DNA from: Candidatus Poribacteria bacterium WGA-3G
GTDB taxonomy: Bacteria; Poribacteria; WGA-4E; WGA-3G
Reading direction: 5' to 3'
DNA: 64,000 bases
NCBI GenBank assembly: GCA_000406005.1
Contig: ASZN01000029.1
Span: 1 to 64,000, forward strand
Part shown: piece after piece, positions 7,799-16,588 of the stretch
Numbering within the stretch: position 1 is the first letter of the stretch
Layout: each line of letters opens with the position of its first letter
Program-made: the position numbers and the translations under genes
Notes under the pieces: model-generated
Databases searched by the model: none
What the model was told of the DNA's origin: nothing
What the model saw: only the letters and a program-made list of their open reading frames with translations

Positions 7799-8773
7799 AT
7801 GAAGTTAAAATCTTTTCTAATTCTCATACTCTTACTCTGTTTTGCTTGGGGTTGTGGCGATGAAGGCGTGCTGCTTGAGGGGCTTGTGCCGTCCGCACCC
7901 GCAGCGTTGCCGGATGTGGGACCCGTGCCGCAAGACATTCGAGACATGATTTGGGGCAAGGATATAGACACGCTCATGGCAGAACTCGAAGATGCTATAG
8001 ATTCTGATAGAGATGATGAATTTGTAAAGTGGACGCTCCACCGGATTTGCTACAGGCGTGCGCGAGAAGCGTACTATACAAAATATATTAATGCCGGCGG
8101 TGTCGCGATTATGGGGAACGGGCATCTTGATGACCGGCTCTTTTATGCAGCACGTGACGTCGTCTTAGGGATGACATTTAAAAGACCTGAACTCCGGGAA
8201 GTGCTTTCGCCAAGCCGTGAGTTCCGACCTGGCGCGACGCTGTTGCCCGGAATACACGATGTCACCAAACAAATTACACCGGACCGGAGGTTTCGTATAA
8301 TTCTTAACCATAACGATATGGATTACGCCTCGGTCCCCGAGGTTCAGTTCGGTGGCGGTTTGAACTATAGAGTTGCACCAGGAGGCGGTCTATTTAACGG
8401 AGAGTACATCTGGGCGTATGTCGGTGGCTATGACCATTTAGAGGAAATATACCTATGGAGTGTGATTTGCCATGAGGTTGCGCATGCCATCCATTACGCG
8501 ATCCGGCTGATAGACCCGACGTTTGAGGACCGGCTTCAAGAAGCTTACAATGCAGCGAAAGCATCGGGTATAAGTGTTTTCAATAACCATCGCGCGCTGC
8601 GGGATGGTTTGTCGGAATACTGGGCATACAGTGCGCAGGAATGGTTTGAGAGATTTGGGTCACCGTTGTTGCATGATTCGTTTCGTAGGACGGATCCCTT
8701 GATATATGCGTTGTTAGAAGAGTGGTTTGATCCGATAAACTTGAGCCTGGTTGACTCGCGGATCTATGAATAA
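7799..8773 (+). CDS. Secreted zinc metallopeptidase-like lipoprotein (HExxHxxH)
   Basis: This gene encodes 324 residues. The N-terminus is a signal sequence with a Cys at position 19 (AWGC), a weak lipobox suggesting a lipoprotein. The zinc-binding HEVAHAIH lies at residues 225-232. A downstream SEYWAYSAQEWF segment supplies a likely third ligand Glu. The gene at 49531-50763 has the same two motifs (HEFAHAIH and AEYWAEGTQSWF), so the two are distant paralogues of one zincin family. AAGGAGAAAC gives a good ribosome-binding site. Extracellular or periplasmic proteolysis is inferred; the substrate is unknown. A micro-ORF follows 14 bases downstream. Confidence 0.75.
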   Translation: MKLKSFLILILLLCFAWGCGDEGVLLEGLVPSAPAALPDVGPVPQDIRDMIWGKDIDTLMAELEDAIDSDRDDEFVKWTLHRICYRRAREAYYTKYINAGGVAIMGNGHLDDRLFYAARDVVLGMTFKRPELREVLSPSREFRPGATLLPGIHDVTKQITPDRRFRIILNHNDMDYASVPEVQFGGGLNYRVAPGGGLFNGEYIWAYVGGYDHLEEIYLWSVICHEVAHAIHYAIRLIDPTFEDRLQEAYNAAKASGISVFNNHRALRDGLSEYWAYSAQEWFERFGSPLLHDSFRRTDPLIYALLEEWFDPINLSLVDSRIYE

Positions 8774-8787
8774 AAAGGAAAAGTATT

Positions 8788-8925
8788 ATGAGTTTTCAGC
8801 CTGTGGTATGTGCGGATACTTTTGGAATCAGTGACGCTGGTATTGCGGAATTTGGTAAGCACTTCGAGAAAATTCAAACTATCCTTTCGCTTGTTTCAAT
8901 CGCGGTATTGCTTTCGCTAACTTAG
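8788..8925 (+). CDS. 45-residue membrane micro-protein
   Basis: An ATG at 8788, with AAAAGGAAAAG upstream, opens a 45-codon frame. The first 30 residues are polar (GKHFEKIQT) and the last 15 are hydrophobic (LSLVSIAVLLSLT), like a tail-anchored peptide. It starts 14 bases after the metallopeptidase stop, so the pair is probably co-transcribed. No family is known to me. Confidence 0.4.
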   Translation: MSFQPVVCADTFGISDAGIAEFGKHFEKIQTILSLVSIAVLLSLT

Positions 8926-9011
8926 GATTACAAAAGGCTTGCCTCATTGACATGGAACTGTTAAAATCCTGACGCGGGACTTCAGATTATCAATTGCAAA
9001 GGAGAAACTTC

Positions 9012-10202
9012 ATGCTGGATAATCCTGTACTAGATCGGATTGTTGGCTTCTTTGAAGCGGATGTCTTGAATCTTTACACCAGTCATCCTGATAAATATGA
9101 ATTGGATACAGACTATTTTGAGGGGGTTCTTAAGACAACAGAAGCATACTATAATAAACTTGAATTGTCTGGAAGGGAGAATGAATACATCCATGTTCGT
9201 CTTGGCTATCACAGTAAAACGGATGGAACGTTATGCGTTGTAGTTGTTCGGTCAGATCTTGAAGACATACCAGAAATAGAACAAAGGAAATGGATACCAT
9301 TCATTGTTGACAAATCTTGCTTGACACAAGAAGATACACGATTCAAGATGTGGTACGATAGGTATATTGAAGGTAGCTGGGAGGTAGAGAGTGGACCTAA
9401 AAAACGGCTAATTCATATTCTTGAAAACATTAACGCTTGCTGTAAAGCACTCGTCGGTAAGCCTCTTTATACGGCGGTGCCAGACAAATCTGTCATTTTT
9501 CCTATTTCTCAAAATAGCCATGCTTATGAAGAAACGCACCAAAAACTATACGGTTTTTTAGTTGACTCACTATCAAAAAAGTGTCTTTTGGATTTTGCAA
9601 GTCTGAGAAACCTGACAATACGTGAGGCGGAAAATATGAAACCTCCAACCTTGCTGCGACATGTGTTCAGCGAGCTTGATAAACACTCCAAACTTCATAC
9701 TCTGCTTGCAGAAGTTAGTAAGCAACGTTCAAAACCCAGTCATGGTGTTAGAGACGCAGCGAAGGAATCGGACGCATTTGAGGATTTCTGTCACGACTTA
9801 GAAGTTGCTAATGAGGCTTATGAAGAACTACTTGATCTGATAGAATCAGAGTTTAGTGTTTCATCCGATCATGAATTAAGGAGACATGAAATTATGGATC
9901 TTCTGCCCAAAATTGCTAAAGATGCCTATCCAAGTGCCTCAATCTGTCAGGCAACTAAAATGGAAGGGAAAACTGTTGAAAAAGTGTGGTTTGGCGAGCG
10001 TGAAGATATTGAAGAGGTTCATCAGAGTGAGGTTTTATGTGTAAAGTTCACGAATGGTGAGATTCTTGCTATACAGACAGGATCGAATGCTTCAAATTTA
10101 GCCTTGGACTTGAAATTTGGACAGAAAGCAAGTATCAAACCAGATGAATTTAGTGTGGATTTTGTGCTGACTTGGGTACCTGCCTCTTCTAAAAAGAGGT
10201 GA
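9012..10202 (+). CDS. Orphan cytoplasmic protein, possible HEPN-like helical core
   Basis: This gene encodes 396 residues with no signal peptide or membrane segment. I do not recognise it. I chose the ATG at 9012 because AAAGGAG lies just upstream; the frame is open from 8994. Residues 1-150 look mixed alpha/beta. Residues 165-280 are helical and contain RSKPSHGVRD, which loosely recalls the R-x4-H signature of HEPN ribonuclease domains. The C-terminal 100 residues form a beta-rich part (EKVWFGEREDIEEV, VKFTNGEILAIQTG). It stands alone in the AT-rich accessory stretch just upstream of the IS, which would fit a defence-related gene, but that is a guess. Confidence 0.6.
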   Translation: MLDNPVLDRIVGFFEADVLNLYTSHPDKYELDTDYFEGVLKTTEAYYNKLELSGRENEYIHVRLGYHSKTDGTLCVVVVRSDLEDIPEIEQRKWIPFIVDKSCLTQEDTRFKMWYDRYIEGSWEVESGPKKRLIHILENINACCKALVGKPLYTAVPDKSVIFPISQNSHAYEETHQKLYGFLVDSLSKKCLLDFASLRNLTIREAENMKPPTLLRHVFSELDKHSKLHTLLAEVSKQRSKPSHGVRDAAKESDAFEDFCHDLEVANEAYEELLDLIESEFSVSSDHELRRHEIMDLLPKIAKDAYPSASICQATKMEGKTVEKVWFGEREDIEEVHQSEVLCVKFTNGEILAIQTGSNASNLALDLKFGQKASIKPDEFSVDFVLTWVPASSKKR

Positions 10203-10260
10203 TTTCATTCTAACCGAGCGTTGTTGGCATAGCTATCAATCCTTTTTTCTTTTATTCTGA

Positions 10261-11350
10261 TAGGACTTACGCAATGAATTAAAATGTGTTATACTTTTTA
10301 ATTATGATGAGCATGAATCTTTCTGAAAAGAGACAACCGCTGTTCTCGGATTATTGCCAATTTTTGTTAGCCGGTTTTCAGAACTTCACACAGACGCACT
10401 TTGCCGATCATACGGAGAAATGGAGCCATGATCAACTCAATCGTCTCCTGAATACCGAACGTATCCCTGCTCGTGAACTCTGGCGTTCGGTGCGAAACGA
10501 TATTGAGTTCGATAAAGACGGATACGTTCTTTTTGATGATACCGTCGTGCCAAAACCTTATGCGAAACAGATGGAGCCTGTTCGCCGGCAGTGGAGTGGC
10601 TCCGAAAAACGTGTGATCCAAGGCATCGGTCTCGTGACGTGTGTCTATGTCAATCCGAAGACGCATCAGTATTGGATTATTGATTACCGTCTCTACGATC
10701 CGGACCGAGACACGAAAACCAAACTTCAACACCTTCAGGAGATGTTGCACAACGCCTACTTCGTGAAAAATCTCCCGTTTCGGGTGGTGTTAGTAGATTC
10801 TTGGTATGCTTCAATGGCAGTGCTAAAAGCAATTGAAAAACTCTCAAAAATCTACTATGCGCCGATGAAACGCAATCGTCTCGTCAATGACTCCGAGGGT
10901 GTTGACCCACACAAACGAATAGAAGACCTGACGTGGACAGAAGCCGAGTTGTCGCAGGGTAAACGTGTTCATATCTACAAGTTTCCGAAAGGGCACCAAG
11001 TGAAGTTGTTTCGGATAGCGTCCGGCACCAGACGCACGGAATATATTGTGACCAACGATTTATCTCAATCGGATGCGACTGCGACGAAGCAAGAATGTCG
11101 CGTTCGTTGGAAGATTGAGCAGCTTCATCGTGAACTTAAGCAAACGACAGGTATCAGCAAGTGCCAAAATCGCCGCCATCGTGGACAACGCAATCATATT
11201 GCCTGCTGTTTGTGGGTCTGGGTGAGTTTGACGCGTGCTGCGCGGGCGACAGGTCAAACGATTTACCGCCTGAAAGAAAGTTTATACGAGGACTATCTGC
11301 GACGAGAGATCAAAAAGCCTTCTATTGTCGTCAACTTTGCGTAAGTCCTA
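10261..11350 (+). mobile_element. IS701-type insertion sequence
   Basis: The element is 1,090 bp with perfect 14-bp terminal inverted repeats TAGGACTTACGCAA (10261-10274, and reverse complement at 11337-11350). It holds one DDE transposase. Only TA is clearly shared by the two flanks, either as part of the repeats or as a short target duplication. A gene fragment with a PDZ domain begins right at its right edge, so insertion or a later deletion truncated that gene. A 120-bp MITE with the same ends is at 16418-16537. Confidence 0.85.
10304..11344 (+). CDS. IS701-family DDE transposase
   Basis: This gene encodes about 346 residues from the ATG at 10304 (a GTG at 10286 is also in frame). LFDDTVVPKPYAK carries the first Asp, VVLVDSWYAS the second, and the segment RWKIEQLHRELKQTTG the Glu with the Y/H-x2-E-x6-K type signature of IS4/IS701 enzymes. 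The RNHIACCLWVWVSL and C-terminal YRLKESLYEDYL stretches are typical of IS701. The frame is intact, so the element may be active. No ribosome-binding site stands out, as is common for transposases. Confidence 0.9.
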   Translation: MMSMNLSEKRQPLFSDYCQFLLAGFQNFTQTHFADHTEKWSHDQLNRLLNTERIPARELWRSVRNDIEFDKDGYVLFDDTVVPKPYAKQMEPVRRQWSGSEKRVIQGIGLVTCVYVNPKTHQYWIIDYRLYDPDRDTKTKLQHLQEMLHNAYFVKNLPFRVVLVDSWYASMAVLKAIEKLSKIYYAPMKRNRLVNDSEGVDPHKRIEDLTWTEAELSQGKRVHIYKFPKGHQVKLFRIASGTRRTEYIVTNDLSQSDATATKQECRVRWKIEQLHRELKQTTGISKCQNRRHRGQRNHIACCLWVWVSLTRAARATGQTIYRLKESLYEDYLRREIKKPSIVVNFA

Positions 11351-11673
11351 TTAAAATAAAAACTCGGCAATGGAGTTATACACCCCCAGGATGGGGTATC
11401 ACATTTGCACAACTCGACAAGGATATGGCACGTAAATACCAGATACCCGGTGTTATCATCACAAACGTCGATAAAAACAGCAGATTGAAGGATGCACTTA
11501 AACGCGGAGACCTCATCTATCAAATAAACGATACCAGTATCTATTCACTCGAAATTTTGAAACTCGTTGATGAAAACATCCGCTCTCAATACAGGGCACG
11601 CCTCTATTTTGAACGAGACGGTGTCCGTGATACCATTGAGCTCTTTTTTAATAGAAACAATCAGCGGAGATAA
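11351..11673 (+). pseudogene. 5'-truncated PDZ-domain protein beside the IS
   Basis: The frame reads directly out of the IS right end and contains a PDZ-like domain: WGITFAQLDKDMARKY, PGVIITNVDKNSRLKDA, GDLIYQINDTSIYS. In PDZ proteins of the HtrA/carboxypeptidase type, these are the ligand-groove loop and the carboxylate-side strands. There is no ATG, GTG or TTG start between the IS end and the domain, and no matching N-terminal half is found left of the IS. It is a remnant whose upstream part was lost, probably with the IS insertion. Confidence 0.7.
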
Positions 11674-11690
11674 GTGTTATTATAGTCATC

Positions 11691-11725
11691 AGTTTTCAGT
11701 TTTCAGTTTTCAGTTTTCAGTTAAG
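11691..11725. repeat. Heptamer tandem repeat (AGTTTTC)x4
   Basis: Four perfect copies of AGTTTTC at 11691-11718 are followed by AGTTAAG. It belongs to the AGTTNNC heptamer family found at many gene boundaries in this window. The rest of the 11674-11967 gap holds no gene that I can support. Confidence 0.8.
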
Positions 11726-11967
11726 AGGTTTCATGTAACAATTCACCGGTTAGAGGCATCCTCCAAGTTAGGGTGGATGTTACAGAATAGTCATCAAAGA
11801 AATAATTATCAGTCACCGGTTATTGATTAAAGAGGTGTTTTGTTTAACCTAAGGTCTGTAGCCCGTAATGTAATGGAGGGGTTTTTGCTTGGGTGTTTCT
11901 TCAGATCTACGGAAAAGGTGCTTAAACATCTAACCCATCTCACCGAACCGCAAGGAAAATTTAAAAA

Positions 11968-12684
11968 ATGAAACTTCAACTACCGACACTCATCGCCGTC
12001 TGCCTTTCTATTCTGATCATTGGTATTATCTACTTTTTTGCCAAAGATGAATCACAATTGGGCGTCGCTGTCAATTTGGAAAGTGAAGAGTTCAAACAGA
12101 TGCGCACACACGCCAAAGATGCCTTTAACGCCAAAAAATACAAACAAGCCATTGAACTTTACAACCAAGCAATAATAATGCGTCCCGAAAACGCCGAAAT
12201 CTTTAACGACCTCGGAGCCGTCTATTATCAACAAGGACTCGAATACGCCGGCCCCAATTGGCCCTCATGGGAAAAAGAATTGAGCAGCGAATCACCAGAC
12301 GAGGCAATAGCAGAACTCAAAAACGCTATTGACAAAACCAGCTCCGGCTCCATTGTACTCAAAACACGACATGAAGCAGTCGCTGATGCCGTCGAAACAG
12401 AAGCAAAGCAACTCGGCGGCGAGGTATACAGACAACGTTGGGAAAACGAAATTACGCTTAACATTCTCATCGGAGAAACAAAAGTGTATCTCTTACGCGC
12501 ACGCGACCATTACATGCGCGCATTAGACCTGAAGTCAACACATAGCGTCGCATATCGTAATCTCGGTTCGTTTTATATGAAAGTCGGCAAAACCGATAGA
12601 GCTCTCGATTTCTACCAAGAAGCCTATAAACTGGATCCACGCGATACCGAATTGCAAGAATATCTGAACCAATTCAGAAAATAA
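11968..12684 (+). CDS. Membrane-anchored TPR protein
   Basis: This gene encodes 238 residues. An N-terminal membrane anchor (about residues 5-25) is followed by tetratricopeptide repeats. One pair is at about residues 46-80 (AKDAFNAKKYKQAIELYNQA, then AEIFNDLGAVYYQQG). A second pair is at the C-terminus (SVAYRNLGSFYMKVGKTDRA, LDFYQEAYKLDP). The repeat-bearing part would face the periplasm, where it may scaffold a complex. It lies 44 bases before the large cyclase-TPR regulator, separated by a purine-rich repeat (GGAAGACGGAAGGGTGGAAG), and the two could be transcribed together. The partner is unknown. Confidence 0.8.
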   Translation: MKLQLPTLIAVCLSILIIGIIYFFAKDESQLGVAVNLESEEFKQMRTHAKDAFNAKKYKQAIELYNQAIIMRPENAEIFNDLGAVYYQQGLEYAGPNWPSWEKELSSESPDEAIAELKNAIDKTSSGSIVLKTRHEAVADAVETEAKQLGGEVYRQRWENEITLNILIGETKVYLLRARDHYMRALDLKSTHSVAYRNLGSFYMKVGKTDRALDFYQEAYKLDPRDTELQEYLNQFRK

Positions 12685-12728
12685 GTTGGAATGGAAGACG
12701 GAAGGGTGGAAGAGGCGAGGAACGGCGT

Positions 12729-15700
12729 ATGCAGCACAAACTCTGCGCAAATTGCGGGTTTTTAAATCCTTCATTCAAATTTTGCGGTGAATGCGGCACA
12801 CCGCTCGATACGACTTCGCGCCCACGTGAATTACCAGCACCTGACACAACCGCTATTGAACAGGCACTCCCACACGGCGCGGAACGCCGACAACTCACAG
12901 TCCTTTTCTGCGATATTGTCGACTCCACAGCATTCACCGAAAAACTCGATCCCGAAGAACTCCGAAGCCTCTTAGAGATATATCGGACATGTATCATGGA
13001 GGTGGTCTTAGCACAAAACGGACACGTCGCACGCTACTTCGGGGACGGTATACTCGTCTATTTCGGTTACCCCGCCGCACATGAAGATACAGCACACCGT
13101 GCCGTGAGGGCGGCACTCGGTATCGTCGCCGCTATTAAAACACTAAACCCGTACCTCCATACCACCTTCGGTGTAGAGATCAACGTCCGTATTAGCATTG
13201 ATACAGGACGTGTCGTCGTCTGGCATATCTCAGCGCAGGAATCACCGGAAGCCATCGACATCGTCGGTAAAACACCGAACCTCGCCGCACGGATGCAAAA
13301 ACTTGCATCCCCGAATACCATCGTGATTGGTGATACAACACACCAATTGGTTGAAGGCTTTTTTCAATGCGATGCACTCGGCGCATCCGCGCTACGCGGT
13401 ATTTCGCAACCCGTTAACATCTATCAAGTGTCCGGTGAATTCCTTGCCCAAAGCCGACTCGATATCGCCAGTGAGAGTGGATTAACACCGCTGATCGGAC
13501 GTGAACATGAGGTCGAACACCTTAAACAGAGTTGGACCCAAGCACTCGCAGCGAATGGACAAGCCCTCCTTATTGAAGGCGAAGCCGGTATCGGAAAATC
13601 GAGATGTGTACAACTCATTCAGGAATACATTGAGAACCATCCGGAGGCAGCCACTTTAGAAAGTAGGTGCTCGCAATACTACCAGAACAGTCCACTGTAC
13701 CCTATCCTCTCGCTGTTCCAAGAACACGTTGTACAGTTTACAAATACCGACACCGCACAAGCGAGACTCGAAAAACTCGAAAATTTGCTCCAAGACTATA
13801 GCGTTCCGACTGTCGAACAGAACGCGAACGCGCAAGCGCACACACCAGAAACGCTGCCACTCCTCGCCGAACTATTGGAGATACCTTTTGAAATACAACG
13901 CCAAACGGAAACCGGTATCGGTATCCATCCATACAGTAGACCGATTAAACAGGACACATACCCTTCCGGCTGGAGGCGCAGACAGCGACGCCAACAGACA
14001 CTCGAAGTACTCGTCCAAGTACTCCTGAAGATGTCAGAACAGAAACCGATCCTCTTCATCGTAGAGGACCTTCACTGGATCGATCCGTCAAGTATCGAAT
14101 TCCTCACACTTTTAATCGCACGGATCGAAAACGCTCGAATCTTCGTGGTCCTGTCCTGTCGTTCAGACACACACCATTTTCGGAACAGCGCACAATCCAA
14201 CGAGGAACAGAACACACAGACTGGCACAGATGCGCAATTGGCAAACAATACCGTCGATAAAGAAACGCTGGAGAAACTGCTGCAACCGGCTTATGCAAAT
14301 ACACTACCGCTGGAACCGCTCACGCCACCGCAGGTAGAGACAATGATCCAACACGTTGCAGGCGATACGCGATTACCATCAGACTTATTGACAAAAATCG
14401 TCGAAATGACGGAAGGGGTCCCGCTGTTTGTCGAGGAACTCACACAGATGATGCTTGAAGGCGATACCTTGGCACTGTCTTCGGATGCAACAGACGCAAG
14501 CAGCCCAACAGCACAAACAGTAACTGTCCCTGTAACACTACAAGACCTGCTGACGGCGCGATTGGATGAACTCGGTCCCGTCAAGGAGATCGTACAACTC
14601 GGCGCAACGCTCGGCAGAGAATGGACAGCCGAACTACTCCAGAAGATCGCCTCCGGTGTTGAACTCGGAAACGATACTTTTACCGATTTCGTAACCCTGA
14701 AGGCTGAACTCGATAAATTAGTAAACGCCTACATCCTCAATCGAGACAAGATCGCTGATAGCCAATTCCGCTATACCTTTAGACATCCGCTGCTACGCGA
14801 GACGGCATATCAAGCACTCCTAAAGAGCAAGCGACAGCAGTACCATCAACAAATCGCGGAGGTCCTCCAAGGCGAAGACGGCTTTCAACCCGAACTCGTT
14901 GCCTATCACTATACCGCATCCGGACTCTCTGAAAAAGCGATCGACTATTGGCACCGCGCCGCGCACCGCTCCTTAGAACGCTCCGCAAACGTCGAGGGCG
15001 TCCGACACATCATGCAAGGGTTGGCAGCACTCGAAACACTCTCAAAAAGCGTCAACACACCGGAAGAACAGGAAGCCGTCCAACGGCGTGAACTCGAACT
15101 GCAAATGACGCTCGGCACAGCACTTATCGCAACCAAAGGGTACGCCTCCGCAGAGGTAGAAGTCGCCTACACACGCGCACGCGAACTACTTGAAACACTC
15201 GAAAAAACGGAGGAGACCGGTCCAAAAGGTGAACCCGATACCTCGCTCGACGAGATAAAAGACCTCCGCTTCCCGATACTGTTCGGATTATGGCTCTCAC
15301 ATGTTGTCCGTGGACGGCTTCTCTCCGCACGCGAACTCGGTGAAGCCTGTGTCGCTATCGCAAAGCAAGCAGAAAACCAAGCCTTTGAAGTTGAAGCACA
15401 TCGCGCACTCGGCGCAACGCTCTACTATTTAAGCGAATTCAAAAGTGCATTGGCACACATGGAGAAAGGCATTGAATACTATCAACCGCAGCACCACCAT
15501 TCTGTGCCAGCGTTCCTGCACTACGTCGCTGAACCCGGTATGACACTCCTCGCCTATTCCGCACCCGTCCTGTGGTGCCTCGGCTACCCAGCACAAGCGG
15601 AAGAACGGCTTAACAAGGCAATGGCGATCGGAAAAGATTCAAACCATCCATTTAGTGAGGCGGTATCGCTCCATTTTAAAACTGTCCTCTATCAATACCG

Positions 15701-16352
15701 AGGTGAAGTGATGGAAGTAGATACCGCAGCAAGGCAGATGCTACAGATATGTCGGGAACACGCATTTTCCGGGTGGGAAGCCGCCGCACTCGTCATGAAA
15801 GGATGGACCATAGCAGAGCAGGACCACCCTGAAGAGGGCATCGCTATGATTCGGAAAGGCATCGCCGCGTGGGAAGAAACACGCGCTGAAGTTCTCCTGC
15901 CACTCTTCCTCGCACTGCTCGCACAAGCATATCAACGCGCCGGACAATACAGTTTGGCACTCCAAACGCTTGATACCGCATTAGTTGTCATTACACGCAC
16001 CGGCGAACGCACCTATGCCGCTGAACTGACGCGACGGAAGGGTGAACTCTACCTAATCCTCGCCGAGAAAGTTGAGGCTTACAGCAATGAGAATACCGCA
16101 GCAACGCTCGCAGAAGCCGAATCCTATTTTCTCGAAGCCTTGGCTATCGCACAACGCCAAAACGCAAAGTCGTGGGAACTCCGAGTCGCACTCAGCCTCA
16201 GCGAACTATGGCACACGCAAAACCGAGATACAGACGCATACAACCTACTAAAACCGATATACGCATGGTTCTCAGAAGGTTCGGATACAAAAGACCTTAT
16301 CCGCGCCAAAAACCTCTTGAAAGATTTAGAAGGTTTCGCACCGAATAGTTAA
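12729..16352 (+). CDS. Zinc-ribbon / class III nucleotidyl cyclase / AAA ATPase / TPR regulator
   Basis: This is a 1,207-residue signalling protein. A zinc ribbon (CANCG...CGECG, residues 6-23) leads. A class III cyclase domain follows (about 50-235), with metal Asp residues D62 (FCDIVDS) and D106 (YFGDG) and the NLAAR transition-state pair N184/R188, so it could be active. An AAA-type ATPase follows, with Walker A GEAGIGKS at 284-291 and Walker B FIVEDLHWIDPSS near 440. The C-terminal 500 residues are TPR-like helices. This layout is known from large multidomain cyclases of actinobacteria, myxobacteria and cyanobacteria. It probably senses a partner and makes cAMP or cGMP. Its last codons and stop fall in a heptamer repeat. 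Confidence 0.9.
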   Translation: MQHKLCANCGFLNPSFKFCGECGTPLDTTSRPRELPAPDTTAIEQALPHGAERRQLTVLFCDIVDSTAFTEKLDPEELRSLLEIYRTCIMEVVLAQNGHVARYFGDGILVYFGYPAAHEDTAHRAVRAALGIVAAIKTLNPYLHTTFGVEINVRISIDTGRVVVWHISAQESPEAIDIVGKTPNLAARMQKLASPNTIVIGDTTHQLVEGFFQCDALGASALRGISQPVNIYQVSGEFLAQSRLDIASESGLTPLIGREHEVEHLKQSWTQALAANGQALLIEGEAGIGKSRCVQLIQEYIENHPEAATLESRCSQYYQNSPLYPILSLFQEHVVQFTNTDTAQARLEKLENLLQDYSVPTVEQNANAQAHTPETLPLLAELLEIPFEIQRQTETGIGIHPYSRPIKQDTYPSGWRRRQRRQQTLEVLVQVLLKMSEQKPILFIVEDLHWIDPSSIEFLTLLIARIENARIFVVLSCRSDTHHFRNSAQSNEEQNTQTGTDAQLANNTVDKETLEKLLQPAYANTLPLEPLTPPQVETMIQHVAGDTRLPSDLLTKIVEMTEGVPLFVEELTQMMLEGDTLALSSDATDASSPTAQTVTVPVTLQDLLTARLDELGPVKEIVQLGATLGREWTAELLQKIASGVELGNDTFTDFVTLKAELDKLVNAYILNRDKIADSQFRYTFRHPLLRETAYQALLKSKRQQYHQQIAEVLQGEDGFQPELVAYHYTASGLSEKAIDYWHRAAHRSLERSANVEGVRHIMQGLAALETLSKSVNTPEEQEAVQRRELELQMTLGTALIATKGYASAEVEVAYTRARELLETLEKTEETGPKGEPDTSLDEIKDLRFPILFGLWLSHVVRGRLLSARELGEACVAIAKQAENQAFEVEAHRALGATLYYLSEFKSALAHMEKGIEYYQPQHHHSVPAFLHYVAEPGMTLLAYSAPVLWCLGYPAQAEERLNKAMAIGKDSNHPFSEAVSLHFKTVLYQYRGEVMEVDTAARQMLQICREHAFSGWEAAALVMKGWTIAEQDHPEEGIAMIRKGIAAWEETRAEVLLPLFLALLAQAYQRAGQYSLALQTLDTALVVITRTGERTYAAELTRRKGELYLILAEKVEAYSNENTAATLAEAESYFLEALAIAQRQNAKSWELRVALSLSELWHTQNRDTDAYNLLKPIYAWFSEGSDTKDLIRAKNLLKDLEGFAPNS

Positions 16353-16388
16353 CAGTTAACAGTTAACGGTTAACAGTACTCAGTTGTA
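16347..16388. repeat. Heptamer repeat (AGTTAAC family)
   Basis: Tandem AGTTAAC units begin at 16347 and overlap the final Ser codon and stop of the cyclase gene, then degenerate into CAGTACTCAGTTG. They end shortly before the MITE. Confidence 0.8.
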
Positions 16389-16417
16389 AAATTTACGGAA
16401 CGTCTCTTTTCTTAACT

Positions 16418-16537
16418 TAGGACTTACGCATGCTGCTCTTTTGTAGCACAAACTTTCCAGTTTGTGGTAGGAGACTGTTGTGTTTTCCGAAAATTCTCAC
16501 CAACAGAACGGGCTGCAGTCAAAATTGCGTAAGTCCT
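16418..16537. mobile_element. MITE related to the IS701-type element
   Basis: This 120-bp stretch begins TAGGACTTACGCA (16418-16430) and ends TGCGTAAGTCCT (16526-16537), the same terminal repeats as the IS at 10261-11350. It encodes no protein. Inside is a REP-like palindrome (TAGCACAAACT...AGTTTGTG, 16444-16470). It is probably a non-autonomous derivative mobilised by the IS transposase. Confidence 0.8.
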
Positions 16538-16576
16538 GTTAACTGACAACTGACAACCGATAACTGACAACTATTA
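16538..16576. repeat. Heptamer repeat (GTTAACT / GACAACT / GATAACT)
   Basis: Several AACTGNN heptamers follow the MITE directly and run to just before the start of the next gene. Confidence 0.75.
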
Positions 16577-16588
16577 AAGGACAAAAAC

